64,000 bases of DNA from an uncultured Amphritea sp. GTDB taxonomy: Bacteria > Pseudomonadota > Gammaproteobacteria > Pseudomonadales > Balneatricaceae. How positions within the stretch are numbered: the stretch's first letter is position 1; every line of letters starts with the position of its first letter. This document shows positions 55,276 to 63,912 of this stretch, one piece after another. The notes beneath the pieces are model-generated. The model was given only the letters and a program-made list of their open reading frames with translations, searched no databases and had not been told where the DNA came from. The DNA lies in NCBI RefSeq assembly GCF_937127095.1, contig NZ_CAKZLP010000077.1, forward strand, positions 1-64,000, in the 5' to 3' direction. The translations under genes were made by a program, and so were the position numbers.

Positions 55276-57096
55276 TTACTCAATTTCAGCAAGCACTTCA
55301 CCGGGGGTGACCCGGTCACCTTTGACTACATGGATCGCTTTAACGGTGCCGGAGATATTCGCATGAATCTCCATCTCCATCTTCATCGCTTCAGCCACCA
55401 GAATTGCCTGTCCCGCTTCGACGACGTCACCCTCTTTCACCAGCACTTCAAAGATATTGCCCGGCATCGCAGTGGTCACATGACCAGGTTGACTGGCATG
55501 TTTACGGCCACTGCTACCTTCAGAGACAAACTCGTTCTGGGGCTCAAAAATAACCTCTTCCGGCACACCGTCCATAGACATATAGATCTTACGCTTACCG
55601 CTACCAAACTCACCCACGCCGGTGATGGCAATATCATAGACCTCGCCATGAACCTCAATCTTAAACTCAGATGCACCGGCCTGGCCCAGCTTTGCCCCTT
55701 TACCAGCATCTACCGGTAACAGTTTCTCAGGCTTCAGGGTGCCCGCCGCCCGTTGTTGCAGGAATTCACGGCCGAGGTCCGGGAACATAGCGAAGGTCAG
55801 TACATCCTCTTCGGACAGCGCCAGCTCACCGATATCATCACGCAGCTTGTTCAGTTCAGGCTTGAGCAGATCGGCCGGGCGGCCCACATCAACACTTTCG
55901 TTACCGATCGCTTTCTTCTGCAACTGGGCATCCACTGCAGCAGGGGCCGCACCGTAACCGCCCTGAAGATAACGCTTTACCTCATTGGTGATGGTTTTAT
56001 AACGCTCACCCGCTAGCACGTTATAGACCGCCTGAGTACCGACGATCTGTGAGGTTGGCGTTACCAGAGGAGGGTAGCCCAGATCTTTACGTACCCGTGG
56101 AATTTCAGCGAATACTTCGCGGATCTTATCCAGAGCGTTCTGCTCTTTCAGCTGGTTAGCCAGGTTAGACATCATGCCGCCCGGCACCTGATTGATCTGC
56201 ACGGAAACATCTTCGCGGGTGAACTCACTTTCAAACTGATGGTATTTCTTACGGACTTCGCGGAAATAGTCAGCGATCTCAGCCAGCAGTTCAAGATCCA
56301 GTTCAGTGTCGTAACCGGTACCGCGCAGAGCTGCAACCTGACCTTCAGTGGCCGGGTGACTGGTGCCATTAGCAAATGAAGAGATCGCCGTATCGATGCG
56401 GTCAGCACCCGCTTCAATGGCTTTTAGCTGACACAGCGGGGCAAGACCTGCGGTAGAATGGCTGTGCACCACAATCGGCAGATCAAGCTCAGCTTTGAGT
56501 GCTGCAACCAGATCATAGGTGGCGTAGGGGGTCAGCAATCCGGCCATATCTTTAATCGCGATGGAATCGGCACCCATATCGCGCATAGCAATTGCCTGCT
56601 TCACAAACAGCTCAGGTGTATGCACCGGGCTGGTGGTGTAACAGATCGTTCCCTGCGCGTGTTTACCGGCTTTTTTAACCGCTTTCATGGCGGTTTCGAT
56701 ATTGCGGATATCGTTCAGGGCGTCAAATACGCGGAATACATCAATACCGTTTTTCGCTGCCTTTTCAACAAAGGCTTCGACGACATCATCCGCATAGTGA
56801 CGATAACCCAGCAGGTTCTGTCCCCGCAGCAACATCTGCAGACGGGTGTTTGGCAGGGCGGCCCGCAGCTGACGCAGGCGCTCCCAGGGGTCTTCTTTAA
56901 GAAAACGTACACAGGCATCAAAGGTGGCTCCGCCCCATACTTCCAGAGACCAGTAGCCTACCTGATCCAGTTTTTCACAGATCGGCAACATATCTTCGGT
57001 GCGCATACGGGTAGCGATCAGGGACTGGTGGGCATCCCGCAGAATCACATCGGTGACTTCAATTTTCTTTGTTTGATTCATATTTACAGTACTCAC
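55276..57096 (-). CDS. pycB: Pyruvate carboxylase subunit B / oxaloacetate decarboxylase alpha-like
   Basis: About 606 aa. Carboxyltransferase domain (about 1-300) with VILRDAHQSLIATRMRTEDM, metal ligands in the barrel (RVFDALND, HSHSTAGLA), a conserved PYC/OADA domain (about 320-470), and a C-terminal biotinyl domain with VAEAMKMEME (biotin-lysine near 572). With the adjacent biotin carboxylase gene it forms a two-subunit pyruvate carboxylase, as in Pseudomonas. No oadB/oadG sodium-pump genes are present, which argues against a decarboxylase. The chosen start is GTG 57094-57096 with AGGAGA seven bases upstream; ATG at 57079-57081 is the alternative. Confidence 0.9.
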   Translation of the reverse strand: MSTVNMNQTKKIEVTDVILRDAHQSLIATRMRTEDMLPICEKLDQVGYWSLEVWGGATFDACVRFLKEDPWERLRQLRAALPNTRLQMLLRGQNLLGYRHYADDVVEAFVEKAAKNGIDVFRVFDALNDIRNIETAMKAVKKAGKHAQGTICYTTSPVHTPELFVKQAIAMRDMGADSIAIKDMAGLLTPYATYDLVAALKAELDLPIVVHSHSTAGLAPLCQLKAIEAGADRIDTAISSFANGTSHPATEGQVAALRGTGYDTELDLELLAEIADYFREVRKKYHQFESEFTREDVSVQINQVPGGMMSNLANQLKEQNALDKIREVFAEIPRVRKDLGYPPLVTPTSQIVGTQAVYNVLAGERYKTITNEVKRYLQGGYGAAPAAVDAQLQKKAIGNESVDVGRPADLLKPELNKLRDDIGELALSEEDVLTFAMFPDLGREFLQQRAAGTLKPEKLLPVDAGKGAKLGQAGASEFKIEVHGEVYDIAITGVGEFGSGKRKIYMSMDGVPEEVIFEPQNEFVSEGSSGRKHASQPGHVTTAMPGNIFEVLVKEGDVVEAGQAILVAEAMKMEMEIHANISGTVKAIHVVKGDRVTPGEVLAEIE

Positions 57097-57181
57097 TGTA
57101 GTTTCTCCTGCAACCGCTGTGGCGGTCAGCTGAAAGTAGTTTTTGCTATCAGACAAACGGTTCGGTACGTTAGCGAGCAAC

Positions 57182-58597
57182 TTACCAGCCCGCATGGGCA
57201 GCAATTGCCGCGGCAACCGCCAGTGCCATTTCACTGGGGTGACGCTTGTCGGAATAGCTCAGCAGTTCCGGATGGTTTGGTACGAAGCTGGTGTTAAAGT
57301 TGGCAGCCTGAAAATCAGGATGCTTGAGAATCTGTTGGTAGTAGTTCGCCGTGGTTTTAATGCCGTGCAGACGCATATCATCCAGAGCACGCTGACCACG
57401 AGCCACGACCTCTTCCCAGGTTAGCGCCCAGACCACCAGTTTCAGACACATGGAGTCGTAGTAGGGCGGTATCTCATAACCGGTATAGATGGCGGTATCC
57501 ACCCGGACCCCAGGACCTCCCGGCGCGTAATAGTGGGAGATGCGACCAAAGCTGGGCAGGAAGTCGTTTTTCGGATCTTCCGCGTTGATGCGAAACTGCA
57601 GGGCATAACCGCGATAGGCGATATCTTCCTGGCGGTAACTCAATGACAGACCCGAGGCGATACGCAGCTGCTCACGGACAATATCCACGCCGGTGATCTG
57701 CTCGGTGATGGTGTGTTCCACCTGCACCCGGGTGTTCATCTCCATAAAGTAGACCTGATTGCCAGTCAGCAGAAACTCCACGGTACCGGCGTTTTCATAG
57801 CCGACGGCCTCAGCGGCTTTAACCGCCAGTCCACCGATATACTGACGTTGCTCCGGAGTTAATTGCGGGCTAGGAGCGATCTCAATCAATTTCTGATTGC
57901 GTCGTTGAATAGAACAGTCGCGCTCATACAGATGCACCACGTTGCCGTGAGTATCAGCCAGAATCTGCACTTCGATATGGCGTGGGTCAACAATGCACTT
58001 CTCCATAAACACTTCGGCAGAACCAAACGCCTTGGTTGCTTCAGAGATAACCCGTGGGTATTGGAGTTTCAGCTCTTGGGGTGTATCACAGCGACGAATA
58101 CCACGGCCACCACCCCCTGAAGTTGCTTTAATCATGATCGGGTAACCGATCTCGTCCGCCAGGGTTAACGCCTCATCAACATCGGCAAGGTTGCCTTCGG
58201 AACCGGGCGTGATGGGTACGCCGGCAGCGCGCATCGAGTCACGCGCCTGAGTTTTATCTCCCATCTTATGGATGACATCGGACTTAGGCCCGATAAAAGC
58301 GATGCCCTGTTGTTCGCACTGGCGGGCAAATTCGGCATTCTCAGAGAGAAAGCCGTAACCTGGATGGATCGCATCACAACCGGTTTCCAGCGCCATATTG
58401 ACGATACGGCGAGGGTCGAGATAGCCCGCCAGCGGATCATCACCCATTGAATAGGCTTCATCGGCACGCTTTACATGCAGCGCATAGCGGTCAGGTTCGG
58501 TATAAATCGCCACAGAGCGGATACCCATCTCGGCACACGCACGAACGATACGTACCGCAATCTCCCCCCGGTTGGCGATCAGTACTTTTTTGATCAT
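57182..58597 (-). CDS. pycA: Pyruvate carboxylase subunit A (biotin carboxylase)
   Basis: A 471-aa biotin carboxylase, ATP-grasp type. Visible motifs are the N-terminal KKVLIANRGEIAVRIVRACA, SGGGGRGIRRCD in the lid (near residue 163), EKCIVDPRHIEVQIL, the catalytic FLLTGNQVYFMEMNTRVQVEHT and RINAEDP. It carboxylates the biotin on PycB using ATP and bicarbonate. Its ATG follows GAGGAGAG. It leads the pycA-pycB unit (85-base gap) and is divergent from the LysR gene, so regulation by that protein is expected. Confidence 0.92.
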   Translation of the reverse strand: MIKKVLIANRGEIAVRIVRACAEMGIRSVAIYTEPDRYALHVKRADEAYSMGDDPLAGYLDPRRIVNMALETGCDAIHPGYGFLSENAEFARQCEQQGIAFIGPKSDVIHKMGDKTQARDSMRAAGVPITPGSEGNLADVDEALTLADEIGYPIMIKATSGGGGRGIRRCDTPQELKLQYPRVISEATKAFGSAEVFMEKCIVDPRHIEVQILADTHGNVVHLYERDCSIQRRNQKLIEIAPSPQLTPEQRQYIGGLAVKAAEAVGYENAGTVEFLLTGNQVYFMEMNTRVQVEHTITEQITGVDIVREQLRIASGLSLSYRQEDIAYRGYALQFRINAEDPKNDFLPSFGRISHYYAPGGPGVRVDTAIYTGYEIPPYYDSMCLKLVVWALTWEEVVARGQRALDDMRLHGIKTTANYYQQILKHPDFQAANFNTSFVPNHPELLSYSDKRHPSEMALAVAAAIAAHAGW

Positions 58598-58654
58598 GAA
58601 ACTCTCCTCTGCCTCCGGCTTACTGCCGTAAGTGTGTAAACAGATCCTAGTCGC

Positions 58655-58717
58655 TATCTATGATAAGTAGAAATTGATATTTTTTAGTTTATCTATAAGG
58701 TATCACTTATAGATAAA
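58655..58717. promoter_or_regulatory. LysR-type operator between pycA and the LysR gene
   Basis: TTTATCTATAAG (58688-58699) and CTTATAGATAAA (58706-58717) are perfect 12-bp inverted arms with a six-base spacer. A related imperfect copy (CTATCTATGATAAGTAG) lies at about 58655-58671, closer to pycA. The pairing of a strong recognition dyad near the regulator with a weaker activation site near the target is the usual LysR layout. Confidence 0.75.
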
Positions 58718-58735
58718 CACAGTGAGATCGGTTTA

Positions 58736-59677
58736 GTGCCACTTTCAATTCAAAAAATCATCGGCCGCCTGACATTCCGGCAGCTACAGGTGTTTAAAGC
58801 GGTCTACGAACTGCAAAGCTACAGTAAGGCCGGAGAGCTCCTGGGATTGACCCAGCCAGCGGTCAGCAGTCAGATTCGCCAGCTGGAACAGGCGCTGGAT
58901 CAGCCATTATTCGAGTATGTTGGCAGACGATTGTTCTGTACGGCAGCGGGAGAGCGGCTGGCAGAGAGCATCGATAAAGTGTTTATTGAACTGTCTGAGT
59001 TACAGACCGATCTGGCTGCCCTGCAGGGCAATGTCGCAGGGGAATTAAGGCTAGTTGCCGTGAATACAGCGCAATATATGGTGCCTTATCTGCTACGGGC
59101 TTTTCTCGATCTGCATCCGCAGATCAGTGTGCGGGTGAAGGTGGTCAACCGGGCGACGGCGCTGGAGCGGCTGAATGAGAACAATGATGACCTGGTGATC
59201 ATGGGCATGGTGCCAACCGATAAACCATTGGTGTCGCTGCCATTTCTAGATAATGAACTGGTGCCGGTTGTACCCCAAGAGCACCCGTTACTGCTGCAAG
59301 CAAATATCACGCCCCAGGCCTTTCTCGACAGCCTGTTACTGGCTAGAGAGCCGGGCTCGGGTAGTCGTCTGGCACTGGAGCAGCATTGCCAGCAACACCG
59401 CCTGCGTTTCTCCCCGAGTATGGAGATCGGCTCCAATGATGCGGTCAAGCATGCAGTAATTGCGGGGCTCGGGGTGGCGGTGCTGCCAAAGCTGAGTATT
59501 TTGTCTGAGCTGGAGCTGGGACGGTTGATAATCCCGACGATAGAGGGGTTTCCACTGCGTCGAAGCTTTTGTGTTGTGCATCCGCTGGCAAAACATCCGA
59601 CTCCAGCGATGCAGGCGTTTCTCGATTACATTCAACAAAATCTTAAACAGTTTGAGCGGATGTTTTTGGGCCGTTAA
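58736..59677 (+). CDS. LysR-family regulator of pycAB (PycR-like)
   Basis: A 313-aa LysR protein starting at GTG 58736. The winged helix (residues 12-70) reads FRQLQVFKAVYELQSYSKAG and LLGLTQPAVSSQIRQLEQAL; the effector domain (about 95-300) has the usual two-lobed pattern. The arrangement LysR-pycA-pycB matches the PycR locus of Pseudomonas aeruginosa, where PycR is thought to activate the carboxylase genes. A strong inverted repeat lies 19-48 bases upstream of its start. Confidence 0.88.
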   Translation: MPLSIQKIIGRLTFRQLQVFKAVYELQSYSKAGELLGLTQPAVSSQIRQLEQALDQPLFEYVGRRLFCTAAGERLAESIDKVFIELSELQTDLAALQGNVAGELRLVAVNTAQYMVPYLLRAFLDLHPQISVRVKVVNRATALERLNENNDDLVIMGMVPTDKPLVSLPFLDNELVPVVPQEHPLLLQANITPQAFLDSLLLAREPGSGSRLALEQHCQQHRLRFSPSMEIGSNDAVKHAVIAGLGVAVLPKLSILSELELGRLIIPTIEGFPLRRSFCVVHPLAKHPTPAMQAFLDYIQQNLKQFERMFLGR

Positions 59678-59966
59678 ACCCGCTTCCCGGTTCTTTATAC
59701 GCAAAACCGTCAGCTCTCTGCACGGATCAGAGTCTTTATCGAATGGTTGGTCAGATGCTTTGAAACCGCTGAAAAAAGCGGATAATGGGCTGCGCTGAGA
59801 ACACTTGTGTAAAAATAACGAAATCGACGCCAAATCCTATAGAATAGGCGAGATCAGGATCCGGGATCAGGCGATACAGGATAAATAGATCGTATCTATC
59901 GTCTGCCCTGTAAATATTATCATGACCGGATTTCCTCTTGGTCATCAGGATTAGTTAATTACATAT

Positions 59967-61424
59967 ATGATTAAACAAGCATTATTTGTACTTGCTCTGT
60001 GCCTGCAGAGCCCATGGGCTACTGCAGCTGTCGATTGGTTTAAAGATGAAAATGGCAAAACCAAGTGGCAACATCTGGCCAATTTCAGCAGCGGTACGCT
60101 GATCATTATACTGACGATAACAGCAATCTATCTGTTGATTTACAGTCGCCGTGCGCACAAAGCTAACCGTGAGCTGACCATCATTAAAAGTGAACTGGAA
60201 CAACGCGTCCAGGAGCGTACCGCAGCAGTTGAAGAATCAAACCACAAGCTGCTGGAAAGTAACCATTTGCTGGAATCTGAAGTCGCACAACACGTTATCA
60301 CCGCAAATCAGCTGCGCTCATCCGAGTCCTATATCAAGGATATCCTGACATCGATGCCACTGATGCTGGTGGGTCTGGACAAAGAGGGCCGGGTAACCCA
60401 GTGGAATCGGCGGGTGGAGGAGCTGTCGGGTGTCTCTGCAGAAAAAGCGCTGGGCAAAACCCTGTGGGAAGCCTATCCCACCATGACCGTAGTGCCGGAA
60501 CATATTCAGCAGGCGATTGAGCAGAACAAAACCATCCATCTGAAACAGAGTCTGCGCAGCTTGTCCCATTTTGATATCACCATCTACCCCCTCAATGGCC
60601 CGGAGCCCGGCGTTGTTATTCTGGTTGATGATGTCTCCAAGGAAACCACCGCGGAAAACCTGCTGATCCACAATGATAAGATGTCATTTATGGGCGAACT
60701 GGCATCGTCAATGGCCCATGATATTAATATCCCGTTACAGGCTATTCTGATGGACCTGAAACGGTTTAAAAGTATCATGGCGGATAACCATCTGGCGCTG
60801 GAGCAGGGTGGTAACGATAAGACCGCACTACTGGAATCCATATACAGTGATATGTCGGATAAAGGCGATCAGGTTTCCAAGATTATTCATAACCTGCTGA
60901 CCTTTGCCCGCAACCGTCATTCAGAAAAGCAGCTGGCGGATATCGTCGATGTCATGGAACATACGGTCAACCTGGGCAAAGAGGTTATTACGGTGTCCGA
61001 CGGGTTGATGTTTAAACAGGTTAAGTTGGTGTGGCAGGTAGAGAAAGACCTGCCTCAGGTTCCCTGCTATATCACTGAACTACAGCAAGTCTTCCTCAGT
61101 CTGTTTCGTCATGCCTGTCTTGCACTGCAGAAAAAAGTCGGCGCAGATGAATTTGAACCCACCATAAAGATAATTCTTTCAGAGAGTTACGACAATATGT
61201 GGATTAAGATTCAACACAACGGCATTGGTCTGACCAGCGAAGAACAGATGCGGCTGTTTGAGCCGTATTTCAGCAACAGCGAGCAAGCTGACAGTTTTGA
61301 TACAGGTGAACATCTGTCGTTCTCTTACTACATTATTACTGAGCAGCATCAGGGGCATATGGCAGTCACCTCCGATCCGGCTGTCGGCTCAACGTTTCAT
61401 ATGCAGATCCCCATTACCCGGTAA
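59967..61424 (+). CDS. PAS sensor histidine kinase with degenerate ATPase domain
   Basis: A 485-aa membrane protein: signal-like N-terminus (to about residue 21), a short periplasmic part, a helix near 43-63, a coiled coil (about 70-115), PAS (about 120-225) and a kinase-like core. The phospho-acceptor region SSMAHDINIPLQAIL (His near 250) is kept. The ATP-binding boxes are not: the N box reads FLSLFRHACLALQ, without the key Asn; G1 reads QHNGIGLTSEE, with Asn for Asp; and G2 reads GEHLSFSYYI instead of GTGLGL. It may be a pseudokinase or phosphatase. No response regulator is adjacent. Confidence 0.85.
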   Translation: MIKQALFVLALCLQSPWATAAVDWFKDENGKTKWQHLANFSSGTLIIILTITAIYLLIYSRRAHKANRELTIIKSELEQRVQERTAAVEESNHKLLESNHLLESEVAQHVITANQLRSSESYIKDILTSMPLMLVGLDKEGRVTQWNRRVEELSGVSAEKALGKTLWEAYPTMTVVPEHIQQAIEQNKTIHLKQSLRSLSHFDITIYPLNGPEPGVVILVDDVSKETTAENLLIHNDKMSFMGELASSMAHDINIPLQAILMDLKRFKSIMADNHLALEQGGNDKTALLESIYSDMSDKGDQVSKIIHNLLTFARNRHSEKQLADIVDVMEHTVNLGKEVITVSDGLMFKQVKLVWQVEKDLPQVPCYITELQQVFLSLFRHACLALQKKVGADEFEPTIKIILSESYDNMWIKIQHNGIGLTSEEQMRLFEPYFSNSEQADSFDTGEHLSFSYYIITEQHQGHMAVTSDPAVGSTFHMQIPITR

Positions 61425-61453
61425 TCTACTGACGCTTGAGGCAGGGATGTATT

Positions 61454-62230
61454 ATGCAGCAGCACACCGGCACACTAAAAGCCTGGAAGGATGATAAAGG
61501 GTTTGGTTTTATCAAACCCTCAGATGGTGGCAAGGATCTGTTTGTTCACATACAGGATTTTGGCAATATTCCCCGAAAGCCCCGTGTTGGCGATACTATT
61601 CACTACCAGCCGATAAAAGATCGTGAAGGGCGGTTACGTGCCGCCGATGTGCAGATAGCGGGAGTCTCACGAAGCAGATCAGGCTCCCAGAAGTCGTCTC
61701 AGTCTCAGAAACCTCTCCAAACTTCGAGACATCAGACGTCAAATAACAGTGGCAGATCTAAGCAACTGTCGCTGGTTGTTTCAGCTATTATCTTCGTAAT
61801 GATAGGGGCGATCGTTTATAACGGATTACCAGGGGGTTCGCCTCCAGTCCCAGCCCAGAATGGTTCAGCTGAGCATAGCGTTGCAGGGTTTCAAAACGAT
61901 GACCAACGTATCCTGCAGGCGTACCGGAACCAACAGAGCAATCTACAGGTCAGTGGCACTGGCGAAGTGGTCAAACTCTTACCGGACGATCTGGAAGGTA
62001 GCCGTCATCAGCGCTTTATTCTGCAATTGTCGTCGGGCATCACTATTCTCATCGCTCATAATATCGATCTGGCGCCACGCCTGAACTCATTGAGAACAGG
62101 GGACAGTGTCAGCTTTAATGGCGAGTATGAGTGGAATAATAAAGGCGGTGTGGTTCACTGGACTCATCGGGACCCGAGAGGCCTCCATCAGCACGGCTGG
62201 CTTGAACACCGGGCAAAGCGATACCAGTAG
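61454..62230 (+). CDS. Cold-shock domain fused to membrane segment and DUF3465
   Basis: About 258 aa. An N-terminal cold-shock domain (residues 3-70) has GTLKAWKDDKGFGFIKPSDG and KDLFVHIQDF, matching the RNP1 and RNP2 nucleic-acid motifs. A Ser/Gln-rich linker leads to a membrane helix (about 103-122) and a C-terminal DUF3465 domain (about 150-255) with ILIAHNIDLAPRL, GEYEWNNKGGVVHWTHRDP and LEHRAKRYQ. The CSD is therefore cytoplasmic and DUF3465 probably periplasmic, an unusual layout for a nucleic-acid-binding module. The gene starts 29 bases after the degenerate kinase and is likely co-transcribed. Stop codon is TAG. Confidence 0.85.
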   Translation: MQQHTGTLKAWKDDKGFGFIKPSDGGKDLFVHIQDFGNIPRKPRVGDTIHYQPIKDREGRLRAADVQIAGVSRSRSGSQKSSQSQKPLQTSRHQTSNNSGRSKQLSLVVSAIIFVMIGAIVYNGLPGGSPPVPAQNGSAEHSVAGFQNDDQRILQAYRNQQSNLQVSGTGEVVKLLPDDLEGSRHQRFILQLSSGITILIAHNIDLAPRLNSLRTGDSVSFNGEYEWNNKGGVVHWTHRDPRGLHQHGWLEHRAKRYQ

Positions 62231-62590
62231 GGGGTAAACCTGTGGCTATCAATCGTCGTAACTAAGAGGATAAGAACTGAGACGTAAGCGTCCGACAGCA
62301 GTAAAAGAGGCAGGCGTTTTGTTTGATAATAACCGTTGGTACGAGAGGAGAAAAAAAGGCAAGGGAGTTGTAGCATCCGTACTACGCCCCCTTAATCAGC
62401 AATCCATTTCCATGTAACCGTTGCATCCTGCATTCCTTCTGGCTACGTCGCTGAATTCCGCAATCAAATCCCTGATCACCCTGAACACGTTGGGCATATT
62501 AAAGTCTGTGCCGCGTCATGTATCTAGGACAAAGTCCTATTTTTTGTAATTATTATCAATAAGTTAAGAACGTTGATCTGAGTCAATAAC
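62231..62590. other. Gene-free stretch with a plus-strand terminator at its end
   Basis: No supported gene. A plus-strand intrinsic terminator (62525-62545) lies about 300 bases after the last plus-strand stop, so the CSD-DUF3465 transcript may have a long 3' untranslated region or a separate small RNA may end here. Confidence 0.35.
62525..62545 (+). terminator. Intrinsic terminator on the plus strand
   Basis: TAGGAC-AAA-GTCCTA followed by a run of T. On the minus strand there is no T tail after the stem, so it does not serve the phosphoesterase gene. Confidence 0.65.
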
Positions 62591-63631
62591 TCAGTGCAGC
62601 ATAACCGGAGCAAAGGAGAATACATTCTCACTGGCAGGGTCAACGGTCATCTCAATCCAGCTATTATCTTCTGCACCAAACACCTGAACGCGGGTGAAAT
62701 TGGGGGTTAGCTGGCCGTTAGGGTTGTACATCGGCTTATCCATTTTGAAAAAGTGGGAATCACCGTTAATCAGCACAACCTGTCCATCATAGCTTTGCGT
62801 TTCGCTGATCAGCATTTTGAAGAAATCTGTAAAGCCGTTGTTCTCATCCAGATTCTTCATGAAGTCATCTTTATAGCCACCGTCAGAAAGCTCAAAAGGG
62901 AAGAAGATATCTGCCTGAATAATGATCGCTACACCGGCCAGCTTCTCTTGTTTCGCTTTAGCAAAAGACTGCTTCAGCCACTCGATGTTTTTCGCGTTAC
63001 GCGCTTTATACTCTTCGCTCGCTGCTGCACAGTCCTCTGCAGTACGCTTCGACTTTTTAGTACACTGTTTTTCAGTGACGACCAGGTTGTTGTTACTTCC
63101 GGTCACCGCTAGCGCAACAAACTCAACATTGCTGGCAACAAAACGGCTGTTCTCGCTATAGGCTTCGCCCAGTGCGCCCTGACGTTCAACCGCAATTGGG
63201 TTTTTACCCTGTGTGGTGGCTTTGTTGAAGAAGGTTTTATGCAGGAATTCAAGCCGTTCAAGCGGGTTGTAGGCACCATTGTTAGTACGGTGACAATCGG
63301 TCCACTCATTATCACCGGGAGTGTAGAGTGTCGGGGCATTCAGGCGGTTATAAACGCTGATAATGTCTTCGCCGATAGCCTTATCGCTACATTCGCTGCT
63401 ACCGTTTTTAGTGTCACCGGCATACATCGTAAAGTTCAACTTGTGGGCATTCATCGACTCGATGGTCTGACTGGCCCGCTGAGCTTTTTCGGCAGCATCT
63501 TTGCTATAAAACTGGTCGCCCCAAAGGCCGACTTTCAATGTTTCAGCACGATCTTGTGCCATCGCGAGAGGTGCATTTGCAGCCAGCAACAAGCAAGATC
63601 CGGATGCGGCTAACAGGAGTTTTTTCCACAT
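62591..63631 (-). CDS. Secreted calcineurin-like metallophosphoesterase
   Basis: A 346-aa exported protein; the signal peptide has a basic start (MWKKLLLA), a hydrophobic core and cleavage near residue 25 (LAMAQD). Metallophosphoesterase-like motifs are recognisable but spread: VGLWGDQFYSKD, MYAGDTKNGSSECSD, YTPGDNEWTDCHR (the GDNE motif) and VVLINGDSHFFKMDK near the end (GDSH). Several cysteines could form disulfides in the periplasm. Three PhoB half-sites upstream suggest induction by phosphate starvation, so a role in scavenging organic phosphate is likely. The exact substrate (monoester, diester or nucleotide) is not clear. Confidence 0.8.
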   Translation of the reverse strand: MWKKLLLAASGSCLLLAANAPLAMAQDRAETLKVGLWGDQFYSKDAAEKAQRASQTIESMNAHKLNFTMYAGDTKNGSSECSDKAIGEDIISVYNRLNAPTLYTPGDNEWTDCHRTNNGAYNPLERLEFLHKTFFNKATTQGKNPIAVERQGALGEAYSENSRFVASNVEFVALAVTGSNNNLVVTEKQCTKKSKRTAEDCAAASEEYKARNAKNIEWLKQSFAKAKQEKLAGVAIIIQADIFFPFELSDGGYKDDFMKNLDENNGFTDFFKMLISETQSYDGQVVLINGDSHFFKMDKPMYNPNGQLTPNFTRVQVFGAEDNSWIEMTVDPASENVFSFAPVMLH

Positions 63632-63740
63632 AATACTTAAATCTCAGAAGTTCAGTTTAAAAGCCCACTTAGCTAGCAGCTACCCATATAGGCCCTTCAT
63701 TAAGCCTTTTGCAGGCGAGCAAGAATCCTAATGAATGCCG

Positions 63741-63769
63741 GTGACAGCGCTGTGACGCATTTGTGACAG
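63741..63769 (-). promoter_or_regulatory. Three-half-site Pho box upstream of the phosphoesterase
   Basis: Read on the minus strand: CTGTCAC, four bases, GCGTCAC, four bases, CTGTCAC. This is the 7+4 periodicity of PhoB sites (consensus CTGTCAT repeats). About ten bases further downstream is TAGGAT, a plausible -10 box, and the phosphoesterase ATG lies 110 bases away. Confidence 0.82.
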
Positions 63770-63912
63770 ATATCTGAATACCCTGAACGCAAGGCTCCTG
63801 AGCCTGTTTTGCCGAAAGTCTGAACTTGCCTGTTCACTGACTATACTCTATCTTCAAAGAACCTATAAACAGGGCTTATAAAAACAGTTATAAATGTCTA
63901 TCAATCAGAACC

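Noticed and set aside
55276..57096. Oxaloacetate decarboxylase sodium pump
   Set aside because: No beta or gamma subunit genes; the adjacent biotin carboxylase and LysR genes indicate pyruvate carboxylase.
56458..57297. 279-codon plus-strand frame opposite pycB
   Set aside because: Antisense shadow of a clear biotin enzyme gene; composition is not protein-like.
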